Source: Thunnus maccoyii (Eukaryota; Chordata; Actinopteri; Scombriformes; Scombridae). From it: a stretch of 64,000 nt of DNA. Positions 10,641 to 23,500 of this stretch are shown in pieces; positions within the stretch are counted from its first letter, which is position 1, and each line of letters begins with the position of its first letter. The stretch is taken from assembly GCF_910596095.1 (NCBI RefSeq), contig NC_056535.1:20228505-20292504 (forward strand). The letters run 5' to 3'. The position numbers and the translations under genes are program-made. The notes beneath the pieces were generated by a model. The model ran no database searches. It was not told the origin of the DNA and saw only the letters and a program-made list of their open reading frames with translations.

Positions 10641-13600
10641 TCAAGATTCATACTGTAGAAGGTCACAGCGGGCCAGTGTGCCACATCCCTAAATATAAGA
10701 TCATGCCCACAAATGAGCACTGTGCTCCGGCGACCTTTCAGCTACAATACAATCAGATGTACCTTGTAAATAATATGCCATTTAGAGATTATGTGAAGAC
10801 TGTTTTTTTCCAGTTTGAAAAACTATGATTATGATGATCCTTGAGCCTTTATTGGTTCCCAAACTACTTGTGGACAAGTCAAAACTTTTATACTTTACCT
10901 TCACATTGACATGTATTGGAACGTATTGGATGACACGTATTGGAAAGCATTGTACTTTTTTATTTTACTAAACAGCATTTATGTAATATGTAGAAGTCTG
11001 TACTCTGTAAAAATTTAGATGGAAAACATAAAGATCATAAATTAGTAGTAGAAGTATTATCAACAAAAGGTACTTAAAGTATTAAAAGTAAAGTAGCCTC
11101 TTTATGGAGCAGAATGGCCTTTGCCAGTGTTATATTATTATATAAAGTATTTAATTGTTCAGTTATTCTTATTGATGCAGTAATCTAAGCATCCTAATGT
11201 TGCAGTTGGTGGAGGTAAAACTAATTTTGACTACTTTGTATAATGTTTTTTAGTTTAATCTATAACAATGCATCATATTTTATTAACTGATCATAAGTTT
11301 TATACAGAAAATGAGAAATCTGCATAATAACTGTAGTTTCCAGATTCATGTAGTGGAGTAAGAAGTACAATGTTTACCTTTGAAACTGTGAAGTCGAAGT
11401 ATAAAGTAGCATAAAAGAGAAGTAATCAACTAAAGTAAAAGTACCACAAAGTTGTACTTGAGTAAATACACTTGAGTGAAAGTACTATTATACCACTGTC
11501 TGCAAAATTTAAAATGCTGCTTATATACCCATTACTGCCACTTGCCACAGTGTAAGATTCATAATGACATACATGAGTACATTTTTTGATAGTCCTGAAG
11601 TAAAGTTCCGAATGCAGGTTTTGCTACTGTTAATGAAGTACTTTTACACTGTAGTATTGCTACTTAAGTGAGGAGTTTCAATGCTTCTTCCATTAATGCT
11701 CCTAGCACACTTCTGACAGTGGGCACAAGGCATCTGGCATACAGATGTCACTTCTGCCTGAGGCACGTGATGACAGCCACTGGCAATAGCTCAGTGAACG
11801 AACCAAGTACCACATGCTGTCATGTTGCCAAGTACAGCAGATAGCATAGTGCAGAGCCGTGTTTAGGCATGAGAAATAATGGCCAGGGGAGGAGAGGGTA
11901 GAGGCCAAGCGGTGACATGTAATTAACCAATTTAAAAACCTGTTTTCATCCTCTGACGGACTGGAGGAAACAGGAAATCCAGCAGTTGTTGAAATTGTTC
12001 CTCTGTCATCACTAATAAAACTGTTACTTCTGCCTGGTTGTCCACGGGCGAGTTTCGTAACGAAAAAGTGATTTCTCTTTCTTTGCAGGCACACGTCAAC
12101 TGAATGATGCCTGAGCACATGATTGCGGTGAGGTGGGGGGTCTGGAAGTTAGATGTTTTCCTGTGTCAGAGTCCGTTCCGCAGTTTGTTTCCCGAGCTTT
12201 GCTGACTTACCTTACCATGTCATCAATTTCTGTGTGTTTAAGGAAAATGTAGTGCATGAACTACCCATGTGAAAGAAGAGGGAGGGAAACGGAACAAAGG
12301 AGCAGCTTGGATTCCCCTGAGTCTAAGCTTCCCTTTGACCTCCGCCTCCTGAACATTACATCAGCAGAAGTCAGAGACCGTCAGGAAGCGAAAACAATGG
12401 CAGGGAAACTGGAAACACACTCCTCCACCTTCACTTTGCCTCCAAAACACTTTCTGGATTACAATGCTTTTGGGTGATTGTATGAATTGATGAATTGGGG
12501 TGGAGGGAATTCACCGGAACAACTAGGTTTGACCTTGATAAAAGTTTACTACCTCGTTTGCACTGACTGTACTGACCGAAACACATGTTACAAAACACCC
12601 AATTTGTAAAGAAATCAATTAAAATGTGGCTGAGAGTCACCAAAATGAGCCTTGAAGCATCAAAATGCATGCTCCGACAATGTAAATTGACTGGCACACA
12701 CCCTTTTCACTACTTCTGTTTGCACCTAAATCTATTTCCATTTTGTCTTTATGTATCAATTTTCCTCAAGCACTTTGTTTTCTTTTAGTTACTCTGTCAG
12801 TTATTTGCACTTTGTATGATCACATTAAACCGCAGTAAACAGTAACATAAACCAGCTGTGAATTCAAATAAAAGAGGCTGCAATAAGCGCTGCTAGTTCA
12901 CTTGAAACTGGTACAGTATGCTAAATGATTCCCTGGAAAACAATATATCTCTTACTGTCTGTAATTCAAAGCATGCTTTAGTTCTTTTTCATGGCTGAAG
13001 ATAATTCATAATGACCCTCTCTCAACCACAGCCACAGCAACGTCTCCCATTACAAACACATAGTATACACTTGAGAACACATCATGTAGATCAAATAGTG
13101 ATATTCAGAAAGTTCATAAATTTGTGTGGCTTTACGGGAAAGGGCTCATCCTTTTAATGCCGGCCGGATTTGAGCAAAACATCAAAGACCAGTGGAGAGG
13201 AAATACATCAAAGTGACTGACCTCTGGCCCAAAAACACACCCAACCGCATTCCACACAATTACAGACACCAGAGAATGCCTGGAGAGGAAGCCCTACTCA
13301 TTTATTGTGGAGGTGTCTCATCCGCGCACACTCAAATATGTTTATGTTGCCATCAAACTTTGGTACGGTGCCAGCTGGCAACACTGTCTTCCACTGGTCA
13401 CGATTTCAGTTTTAGTTTTTACCTCAGACAGCTGGTAATTATATAGCGTCAGTTTGTGAAAAGTAAAATTGCACAGGATTATGATTAGAGGTAAGCAAGT
13501 AAACAGACACGATTCAACAAACATCACACAAAATCAAACATGAACCCATGAAATTTTATGCAGGTATAGATTTTTGCTGCCATCTAGAGGTGGCATACCT

Positions 13601-13925
13601 TACACATTACAGCAATGCAATTGAACTGTATTTCAAAATACTGTTTGCAGATTATCTCCATCTTTGCATGATGGGCAAATAAGGGAAAAAATTGGTTTCA
13701 GTGGCACAAAGCAGCCTTACAGCTCAGCAAGGCGGACCGAAGTTCAAGAGCGCAATGTGGAAAAGCTAAAAATAAGAATCTGGAGATGTCAGGGTTATAC
13801 TTACAGCTGTCGTGGAAGTACAGGAATTGCTGACTATATTTTAAAAGTGACCGACTGATTGGATTCAATCTAAACGACAAAGATTTTAAGAATAAAACTG
13901 AAGCTCTTTGTGGATCGCTGGCAAT
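10641..13925. other. Intergenic, gene-free stretch
   Basis: No supported gene. Open frames of 60-138 codons occur (the longest on the minus strand at 11702-12118), but they lack family similarity, splice partners or codon-level support. The stretch includes a teleost interspersed repeat at about 11040-11505, described separately. Confidence 0.5.
11040..11505. repeat. Teleost AAGTA-rich interspersed repeat, copy 1
   Basis: Characterised by repeated AGTACTT, AAGTAAA and TAAAAGTA words and an end reading ACTTGAGTGAAAGTACT then TACCACTG. Related copies lie at about 29638-30130 and 37490-37710, in different genes. Non-coding, non-autonomous interspersed repeat; class unresolved. Confidence 0.6.
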
Positions 13926-14078
13926 AAAGGAATAGTTTGACATTTTGGGAAATATGTTTATTCACTTTTTTGAGATTTAGATCAGACTGATACACTAATG
14001 TCTGTGCACAATAAAGCTGGAGCCAGCAGCTGGTTCTTAGCTTAGCATAAAGACTGAAAACAGAGGAAACAGCTTACA
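13926..14078. repeat. Teleost short interspersed repeat fragment
   Basis: Begins AAAGGAATAGTTTGACATT and runs through GCTGGAGCCAGCAGCTGGTT to GGAAACAGCTT. I recognise this as a very common percomorph repeat. It abuts the foldback element at 14079. Confidence 0.55.
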
Positions 14079-14620
14079 GGGTGGGTTCACAATTTTTCAA
14101 GTCCATCTTAAAACAATAGTGAGGTGCCCATATGAACATTGAAATAGGTTTTTCTTGCTGTAATCATTCCTCCTGTTCATACTGATCATTAAGAGACGTC
14201 TTCCTACAATATAAGTGATGAGGGACAAAATCCACAGTCCTTCTTCTGTGCAAAACTGTTTAAAAGTTTATCTGAAGCTAATATGAGGCTTCAAACTAAG
14301 TGGATATCTTTGAAAGTTAAAGTCTTTTTAGCGCCAAATTCCTTCTTTTTGTTCAATCTTTCCACTGCAGCTGAACAGGAAAACACTATCCGGGGAAAAA
14401 CAATTAAGGAAACTAAAAAGACCGTAACTGTGGAAGATATGCATTTTATTTGACTAACCTTCAGATAAACTTTTAAAAACACTTTTGCACAAAACTAAGA
14501 CTGTGGATTTTGTCCCCCATCACTTAAATTCGAAGTGTATTTGGTGACCAAACCTGTTTAAGTGTTGATTTGGGCACCTGACTATTTTAAGACTTGAAAA
14601 ATTGTGACCCTGTCCTTTAA
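14079..14620. mobile_element. Foldback (long inverted repeat) MITE, copy 1
   Basis: The left arm (CACAATTTTTCAAG, later CATTCCTCCTGTTCATACTG, then TTTATCTGAAGC) is matched by reverse-complement words in the right half (TCAGATAAACTTTTAAA, then GACTTGAAAAATTGTGA). The whole unit can fold on itself. Related copies lie at 15962-16610 and 36083-36720. No transposase is encoded, so movement must rely on another element. Confidence 0.75.
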
Positions 14621-15489
14621 TCTTCTCATCTAACTCTATGCAAATAAGCACATTTCCCAACATGCCCACCACCCGTTTACATAAAGTAAGACGTGTATGT
14701 GACCAAAAACCGTTTATTATGTGTACACAAATACTGCTTGGAGGATATCCCACTGATAACTGGAGGGCACAACATAAAGGATTTCTTGACTCAAGACATT
14801 CAGCTCAGTAAACCATTTATTCAAGTATTTCCAACTAAGAAATCTGAAATTATGTACAGTACATTATGTTCACTAGTGCAGGTCTGAGCTTCAGAGACAG
14901 ACTCAGACATGACAATACAGAACGTGACGATATATACAATAAATTTCACAATCCTTCATGATCCTACCCCTGGAACTACAACTCGCATCCCTCTGACACA
15001 CATTCACCCAAACAAACCTAAATTGCACACATGTACACATACAGAGACACATACAGTTTCTACCACTCTACGTCTCACAGAAGGCATAAACCGTTAAAGC
15101 CTTTTCACATCAAGGATGTTTTTCCCTGCAAAAAAACTCATACGAGAGATACAGCTCAGTTTGATGTCATCTCTAAGACTGCTTACATATCAGCTGGGTA
15201 GTGGAAACACAACTTGTTACCTTCACTACTTCTGTGAATGTCAAAATATGAATTTTAGTGAAACAGGGCACCCTCTGATGATAGTTGAATTCAAATGTAT
15301 AACATTTCATTCAATGCATCAGTTGAATATGTCATATTGAATATCGCTTTTTCTCTCTCCGGACCACACAGTTCCAGTCTTGTCCACAACACTTGAGATT
15401 GGAACAAGACTTTGGTCCGACTCTTTTTTTTTTTTCTGAGAAGAGTAGCTGTGGCAGAGTTTCATATAAGATCTGTCCTGTGCAACATT
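14621..15489 (-). other. tusc2: Probable tusc2 3' untranslated region and flank
   Basis: No other gene is visible. The stretch between the tusc2 stop and the AATAAA at 14816-14821 (minus strand) would make a 3' UTR of roughly 0.67 kb. Confidence 0.45.
14816..14821 (-). terminator. tusc2: Candidate tusc2 polyadenylation signal
   Basis: AATAAA on the minus strand, about 0.67 kb downstream of the tusc2 stop codon. Confidence 0.45.
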
Positions 15490-18329
15490 TCACACCTCAC
15501 AGAGGACGATGGGGAAATCCACATGAATACACGGGTGGTCGAGCTTCACGATGCCCTGAAAGATATAAACAACAATATTCAAGTTGACAAATCATTCAAA
15601 ACACTGTTCAACAAGGTCGGCATTATTGACAAAATTTGGCCCCAGCTCACCTGTGGAATCAGATTTTTCTGAATCCTCTTCAACTTGGACTTTTTCCTGC
15701 CGTTTTTTGTCACCACCGTCTCTTCATAGAATTCATGGGCGAGGTCACCGTCCTCGTCGTAATACAAAGAACTGCAGACAAAACAAATAAACAAACAAAC
15801 ACTCTGAAACTGTGTGACAGAAGAGGCAACTTGCATCAAATGTTTCAGTGTGTTTCAGTTTTATGTGCAAAGTTTTTGAGAGTTCCACCCTCAATGATTG
15901 ATGTGCCTACAAATTGCTTTTTAGTATTTTAACTATTTATTGTATTATTTGTTCTACAGGTAAAGGACGGGTCCAAAATTTTTCAAGTCTGTCTTAAAAC
16001 AACAGTCAGGTGCCCAAATGAACATTGAAAGAGGTTTTTTGTGTCATAATCATTCCTCCTGTTCATACTGACCATTAGAAGATCCCTTCATAATGCACTT
16101 ACAATGTAGTGATGTAGTGATGGGGGCCAAAATCCACAAGCCTCCTTCTGTGAAAAAATGTATTTAAAAGTTTATCTGAAGCTGATATGAAGCTTCAGGT
16201 GTCCAAATGAGTCAAATCAAGTAGATATCTTTCAATGTTACAGTCTTTTTAGAGCCCAAGTCCCTCTTTTTGTTACTATACTTGCACCACAGCTCAACAG
16301 GGAAACACTGTCCGAGGAAACACAAAGAGAGAATTTGATGCTAAAAAGATTGTAAATGTGGCAAATATCCACTTGATATGACTAATTCAGACTGCTGAAG
16401 CCTCATATAAGCTTCAGATGAACTTTTAAAAGCATTTTTAAACAAAATGATTGTGTGGACACACAATTTTGGCCTCCATCACTTACATTGAAAGCACATT
16501 TGAAGGGGATTTTTTAACAGCCAGTATGAACAGGAGGAATGATTACAGCGAGGAAAACCTCTTTCAGTGCTCATATGGACACCTGACTGAACCGATCTTT
16601 TAAGTACCCCACTAGGAATGAATGAAGTTATTAAATTGAATTGATCCACACACCTCACTGTGGACAGTTTGCATTAGGACTATTTCTTCAGTCAAGTCTG
16701 TTATTTATCCTGTTTAACCGAGACATTGGACCTCATTCACTAATATGTGCGTAGAAATGTTCTTACTTGGCACACAAAATAAATGCGCATGCAAAATAAC
16801 CGTCATGACACATGCACAGGCCAATTTTGTTCTTACCTCTGTGTGTATGTTAGTGAATCAGGATCATTCTGAATTGACAGGTGTGTGCCTGATATCAGTA
16901 ATTAACACACTAACACGCCCCCATTTCTCTATATGAGGAAAGCTGTGTTGGAGCGGTGCAGCAGTGGAGAGAGCTGTCACTCATTGCAAAGAGGACTGTG
17001 ATGGTAAAAATGTAGTAAAACTTTACTGCTGGTGAAATGCAAACAGTTTCAGGAGTTAAAGTTACAAAATGAAGATCTGGCTGGTAAACATGTCATTGGC
17101 ACAACTGTTTGGAGCCCGATTGTGAACCCTGTACACAGCCTGCATACTTATTGCACCACGACGAGGGAGTGCGTCTGTAACAAATAAAAAGCCGGTAAAT
17201 GTGTAAATCTGTGGAATTGATCTAAATAAAATCCTACTGCTGCACCAGGTGTGCAATGTGTTTCATCTCTGTCCCCAACAGGCTGTGTAGTAGTGAAGCA
17301 GAGCGTCCCTCCCTGTGTCACTACTGGACTGTCAGGCTGTGAGGACATTGAACAGGCTGCTGGTTAACCAGCTGCATATATGACAGCCAAATCTGACGGG
17401 TGAAATTAATGTCACATTCCAATATAGATATTTAGGCTACTGTCATCTAAACATGGGAAAAGGACAATTTCAATATATTAATGGTTTCTTTACATGTATG
17501 ATGATGATTTATGGATTACAACATCTTAGCTATTAATATTATAATTTGCAAATAAATTGTATATTATTAGCAATTTCACATTTTTAAATGTTGTATATTT
17601 AGGCCCAATCATTTTTTAAATAATTGTGGCTCTAATATACTGTTCACATTGAATAAATATTGACTATATCATTTTTTTAAGACCCTGGGACATTTATGGT
17701 TTGTGCGTATGCACAAATTCAGGTCAGAACATGTTGATGAATCCTGAGTTTGTGCTTAGTCATACTCACAGTTAAAGCACAGATTTATGCATAAGCAATG
17801 TTTGTGAATGAGGCCCAATGTCTCTGGAAACATACAGAGCTCTTGATATCTGGATATCTTAAAACATCAAAAGATAAAACACAAACTACCTGCATAGCAA
17901 CTACATACCACAAGAGATATGAAAAAAACATGCTGTGATTTGACCCGACACTTTCCAATAGGGATGTATCGCACTTTTTCTCTCCTGATTCTGATACCTC
18001 AATAGAGGGTATCGCTGGCACTGAGTATCAATCTGATACCAGTACTCTCTCTTCCCCAAACTTAAAATCTCCACTGTGTGTAATTCTTTGGTACCATTTT
18101 TATGTAAGGAAAGAGAAGCCAAGGGTTTGTTTTGGCAGTAAACACCAAGTCACCCTAATTTCTAATAATGCAGTATTTACCTCCGCCTGGTAAATACAAA
18201 TGGTGTTGCGTTTCTGGAACCTTTGAGCCGGGCCAAAGACTGCTCGTTCCCATCAGTGGCAGAGTCGCCTCCAGCTCCACTGCCTGAGAAAGGCCAGACA
18301 CCTTTGGCTTTGGATCCACTTCCTCCCAT
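15490..18329 (-). CDS. tusc2: Tumor suppressor candidate 2 (FUS1)
   Basis: Small N-myristoylated protein linked to mitochondrial calcium handling and growth control. Three coding exons: 18181-18329, 15651-15771 and 15490-15555, giving 111 aa (human 110). Exon 1 encodes MGGSGSKAKGVWPF, with Gly2 as the myristoylation site, and PFVFTRR at its end. A split Ser codon leads into exon 2 with YYDEDGDLAHEFYEETVV and a basic run (KNGRKKSKLKR) ending NLIPQ. Exon 3 reads GIVKLDHPCIHVDFPIVLCEV then TGA. Exons 2 and 3 are nearly human-identical, and all junction phases fit. The 2.4-kb intron 1 contains a foldback MITE and a TIR element. A donor at 19189 marks a 5' UTR exon. The gene lies between hyal2 and rassf1, as in human. 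Confidence 0.97.
15962..16610. mobile_element. Foldback MITE, copy 2 (tusc2 intron 1)
   Basis: Same family as 14079-14620. The left arm word ATCATTCCTCCTGTTCATAC is mirrored by GTATGAACAGGAGGAATGAT near 16525. Between the arms are paired words such as TTTAAAAGTTTATCTGAAGC and GCTTCAGATGAACTTTTAAA. Confidence 0.8.
16722..17822. mobile_element. Non-autonomous TIR DNA transposon in tusc2 intron 1
   Basis: The ends are near-perfect inverted repeats: GACATTGGACCTCATTCAC at 16722-16740 and the reverse complement of GACATTGGGCCTCATTCAC ending at 17822. Sub-terminal words also mirror each other (for example, GAATCAGGATCATTCTGAAT on the left and ATTCAGGTC...GAATCCTGA on the right). Internal frames are short. 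I recognise no transposase, so the superfamily is left open. Confidence 0.7.
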
Positions 18330-19320
18330 TCTCTCAGAGATAAGGCATAGTTAGTCCCCAGTTGAAGCTTTCAATCTGGATGGTGACCAGACACTCTCAA
18401 CACTTCCTTACCAAAGCCAGGATCTGGAAAGTAAACGTGCACAAAGACAGGACACATTTCCAATCAGACTTTCACTGCTTGGCACTGTTGAATAGTGGAC
18501 ACACCTCAGTAATGCTACTGCCTATTTTAATGCATAATTTGTTTAGTAAGAGACTGTTGACTGATTGGATCTTATTTATCGTTTGCAATATATTTAATGT
18601 ACAGTTAGCAGTAGTATCAATATGGTTAATGCCAATTTGACCCAGTTTGTCCAATGTAGACGCAGCTGCATCAAACCAAATGCTGACACAATAATTATTA
18701 AGACCCTCAAGCTTAGATTAAACTATTATCAACATATCAACTCACTAAATATGACATTTTATAACATGTCAACATGGTCTCCTCTTATTTTATACTCGAT
18801 TATTGTTACGTTGTGCTAGCTTCATAGGAAGCTAACGAACTGGGCCAAACAGCCGAACTCTAAACGCAATGATTCATAATTATGGTTACATCGCTTAATT
18901 AACTCATACAAACACAGCTGTCTTTGACATAACGTACCTAATATGCATTGCCTATATTTAATACAAGCGTCCGTCCGGTATCCACTCAGCGTGACTATTA
19001 ATAACTCGCTAACGGTACCTGCACAATTAGGTGAGCTAGCCTGTTAGCTTCTGCCACTGACGCAGGTTAGCTGAAGTGGCTAAACTAGCAGAAAAAGCAG
19101 AGCGATGTCTGTGAAACATACACAGGATTATCTTAGATTTACGCCACTAAAACAGCACTACCGATATACTCTTCTGGATAACATCCTACCTTATGATTTA
19201 CTGTTAAATCTTCATGTCTTGTCATAACTTTAAGCACCAGCTACGTTAGCTAGCGTTAGCTGTTTTGGTCGTTGCGACGAGGCGATCAGCTGATCTGACA
19301 GGGAGGCGGCAGCGACTCAG
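18330..19320 (-). promoter_or_regulatory. tusc2: tusc2 5' UTR exon and promoter region
   Basis: On the minus strand the donor ATAAG|GTAGGATG at 19190/19189 ends a non-coding exon. The sequence beyond it (19240-19320) is enriched in CpG and GC, including GGCGATCAGCTGATC and GGAGGCGGCAGCGAC. No other gene is visible between it and exon 1. Confidence 0.5.
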
Positions 19321-20545
19321 TGACGACTCAACGTCCAAGATCTAAACTTCAATTCATTCTAGCTTTCAATTATTTATGTCTACATTTGAATCGTCTATAG
19401 TGTTTAAACAGCCTACATAAACGTAATTCAATGTTAAATACAGTAAATGTTAACTAGTGACTCTTTCAGGATCTTTTTTTCATTCATGTTAATGACATCT
19501 GAAAAAATACAAAAACTTGACAAAACTGGAAAATTCTTTACTGATCGCAGTGCACATTTTTCACGACATTTTGAAGGTTGCTACAACATGTAAATTTGTG
19601 CATAGAAGGATACAATGAAAGTGAACTGGAGAAAAAAAAACAGGAGACAGACATTTTTGTTAAAGGCTAGAAAAACAAATATATAAAGACTGACAGCTTC
19701 CAGTCAGTGAAACATGTATAATATCAAAATTCATTCAAGATTCCAGTCAACCAGAGTGACTTTGACACGGTTCTCTCTGACATTCATAATTGCATACAAA
19801 TGTCCATACATCAGTCATACTCGCAAATTGACACTAAAATAAAAAAAGTTGAGTTGCACCCATCAGGGGTGTCGAGAGGACATGGCAGACTTTTGAGACG
19901 GGGTCTAATGAAAATCCATATATGCTTTTCAGCTACAAATGCATTTAACTTCTGACAGGATAACATTCATCAAGATGATTTTAAAGCAGGGTTTTCAGGG
20001 TGAGTTAATCTCGGACCAAATGGAATGTATTTAAACTTTGATTACACATGATACCAATTTTATATTCTGCAAAACAGGAATGCAATAACACAGTGCTCGA
20101 ATCTGGCACCATTTCTAAAATTGCATAACTGTCAAATGGATTTTCAATATTGTAAAATGACAAAATCATCACTGTCGTTTTCGTTAAAGTTAAAGTGACA
20201 CAACTGAGGTGCACAGGATAATCAGATGGTACCCAATAATTAATGAAATTACTGGATACAACCACCGTCTCATCTGCCAGTCTTCATTTCTCTCAACTCA
20301 TTCTCTCAGGCACATCAGACTCTCCAGGTGTAAGGCACTTCTCATCTCTCGCATCATCTCACACGCACATTCGCGCTAGCTCTCTCTCTCTCATTGTCTT
20401 GCGCCCTTTCTCACTCTCTCGTTCACCGAAGAGGTGTTTTTTGAGTTGTGTTCTCTGGGATCTTTGGATGCAGCGATGACTGGTCATCATCAGGTGATTT
20501 GTCCAGCCATGAGGTGCACGTTTAAACCCCGAGCGCAGAGTCGTC
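19321..20545 (-). other. Probable rassf1 3' UTR and intergenic spacer
   Basis: No coding exon is supported. The half nearest 20546 probably belongs to the rassf1 3' UTR; I could not fix a polyadenylation signal. Confidence 0.4.
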
Positions 20546-23500
20546 TCAGCCGGGAGTGGAGCCAGCCAAAGCCTCCTGCATCTTAATGCGGGCCAGGGTG
20601 TATCGCTGCACTATCTGCTTGACGTGCTCCTCTTCTTCGCGCTGCAGGATGCGCAGGAAGTTCTTCAGCTCAGGCATGGAGAAGGCGTGCCACTGCAGGT
20701 AGTAAGCAGGAAAAACTGCATTAATGTATGTTCAGTACATAAACAATCTTTGGAGGCTCGAACATGTGGTTTTGATGTTTTTATTAATAGGCATGTTCAT
20801 GTTATACTCACATTGACTTCTCCAGTTTCATTCTCTTTCAGAACAAAACTGAGGACTTTCTCATTGGGTCCGGCATTCAGACGCAGGCGGAGGGGATGCT
20901 CAACATCAGGCAGCTTACGAAGATAAACTTAAAGAGATACAGATGAAAATACTCGATTTAAAAACACATTTCAATTTTTTTTTTAAAAAGTGTATAATGA
21001 GAAAAAGACAAGAGTTCAACACGTAAATGTAATAAAAAGGGAGTAATACCTTGGTCATGACGCTCGCTGCGCTCAAACAGAGCAAACTTGCCAGGATTGT
21101 CCACCACAGTAAACTTTTTCAGCAAAGCCTCGATGACTTCACGAGCGGAAGTGCGAGAGCTGATGTGCAGGTGCTTGGATGCGTCCTTTGGCAGGTAGAA
21201 AGAGGTGCGGCGCTTCACTCCAGCAGGCTTCCTCGCTCCAGTGTCGTGTCCTCCTTTCTTCGGCTGTGGAACCGACACTGGCCGCGCCAGCTTAAACTGC
21301 ACCTTTATGAAGCCAGTGTAGGAACCATCCTTGTTCTGTTGAGAAAAATAAAATGTTACAGTGACAGAAGAACACTTTTATGTTAAGATACATGAACTTG
21401 GTGCAGTAAAAAAAAAAATACTCACCATGTTCATGAACAGATTGCTGTTGATTTGAGCGTTGTATTCCTTCAACTTCTGCTGGATATCTGCAGTTGTCAA
21501 CTCCTGCTTCCCCAAATCAATTTGTTCATCCTAGAGGAAACAGTTACAGTATTTAACCACCAGGTGTCAGTGCTCCCCTCCAAATCAAAACAAGAGGAAA
21601 ACAAGCCCAGCACGACACAGACGATACGCCAGTACAAGAAGGAACACTTGATACGACCTTGGGTTGTAACATTGTTCCTTAAAAATATCATATTCTATTC
21701 TGCAAAAACATTAGGGGCACCCTGTATCTATCCAATCACAATACGGCGCTTCTGATTGTGAAAGAGCAGTTCCCAAGGGCGTTCACATTGGAAAATAATC
21801 CCTTGACGACATATTGTTTAATTAAAGTGCGTCTTTCAGTGGGAGGAATTGAGAATGTGTTTTTACTGCTTAGAGTCAAGGCAACTTGACAACTTCAAAA
21901 AGACTGTTGAGCAACAGGAACAGAAACTGTGATCAAAATATGATCTTAACACAATATATAAAAAGTTTTTTATTCCAGCAGGATTGTTTGAAGATGTGTG
22001 AAGGAGAATCACAAACACCCAACACTTAAAAAAAAAGGTTTTGTTTGTTGGCTCTCTGTACAGCTACACTCTTTCTAAACAGTGAGCACTAGTTGCATCA
22101 GACTGCAAACTTCCTGTCAACGTAGCAGAGGCGAAAAAAAAACGATGATGTCAGCCCTGCCCAATCCTGTTCGACATGCTCTGCTCTCTTGCCGTAGGAG
22201 GGCTGAACGGGAGGGGAGAGAGAGAGAGAGGACGAGGTGAGGGCGTGTGGAACTTGCAGCTGTTTGCTATGACTGCGACCAACGGCCCCGCATTGCATTC
22301 CACGACATGGTATTCATGTAAAAATAGCTTCCCCTCTCAGGCTCTCCCAAGTGGGAGAGACAATGCCCTCCCTTGTGTTACAGGCACATCCTGTGAAGTC
22401 AGCTGCCTCATCAACCGCACTCTCCCAGTCATGCTTCACTCATGTTTCAGTCATGCACATTGGGCCTATTGGCTGAATTAAGGCTTTTCCTGTGTCTAAC
22501 GACCAGTTGGTATTTCCTGTATAAAAAAAAACAAAACTGTGAGGCAGCACAAATCTATTTTCCATACTGTATGCCAGCTATTTCCTCTTGGTAGGAGTAG
22601 GAGTAAAATCCAAAGATCAATATCCATTAAATCTTATGGATGTGGCCAACATTGGCCCTAAGGCACATTTGTCATTTTTACACTAATGTTTCAGCACAAA
22701 TACAGGAAAACTCTATTGTTCTCTAACCTTTGTCCTACCTCCATCTAATTGAGCTGCTGAACTCCAGACTACCTAATGGAAAAACAAACCAAGTAAAGGT
22801 GCAAGTAACTGTGTGGCCTGTAAATCGATGTCAAGCAGAAGAAGATCAATAGTAGCAATCCTTAGGCAGATTGAAAGACTGAAGAGTTAATGTGCTGCTG
22901 TTAACCAGCCAATAAATCAATATGTGGGCTAAGTTGAGCTTTCCAATATGGAAAGTAAACTGTCTCTCCACATGCCCACATAAGGAGTGTCATATAAATA
23001 CTGCGTAGAATGTGCCAGCAACATAAAATAAACACAGACTCTGTAGAGACGCAGGATGATGAATGTCAGTGAGTTTATACAGTAAACAGTGTCTGTTTCT
23101 CACTAAAGAAAGCCGATAGCTGAGTGGGTGTGAATGACAAAAGGGGAAAAGAAAATGAAGAAGTCCAAAACAGCATATGACTCATCTGTGATTAAGAAAT
23201 TAGTGTGAAAAACCTGAGAGACAAGTGACTGAATGCTGGGTGTTAAGGTTGGAAACATGAGGAGCCGGTGTGCGTCACGAAACACTGCATTTCGGTTGTT
23301 CTCGGTATGAGGTCAACCGTGGGCCTCAGCGCTGATGTGTGTGTGTGTATGTTTTTAATCCAAAAACCCCATACAGGCAGGCCAGTACTGATATGTATTT
23401 TACAAAGTTCAGAGGACTTAAGTGTGTTTACTCAAAACTGGAGGAACCTGAACTCCACCCATTAGCCTAAAAGCCCCAGGTTTACTTGGAAAGCAACTTG

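Noticed and set aside
11702-12120. Minus-strand frames 11702-12118 and 11932-12120
   Set aside because: Protein-like in places (TEEQFQQLLDFLFPPVRQ), but the two overlap in different frames, match no family I know and have no splice partners. Left as chance unless transcripts appear.
20243-20926. Plus-strand frames over the rassf1 3' exons
   Set aside because: Antisense shadows of the SARAH and RA exons.
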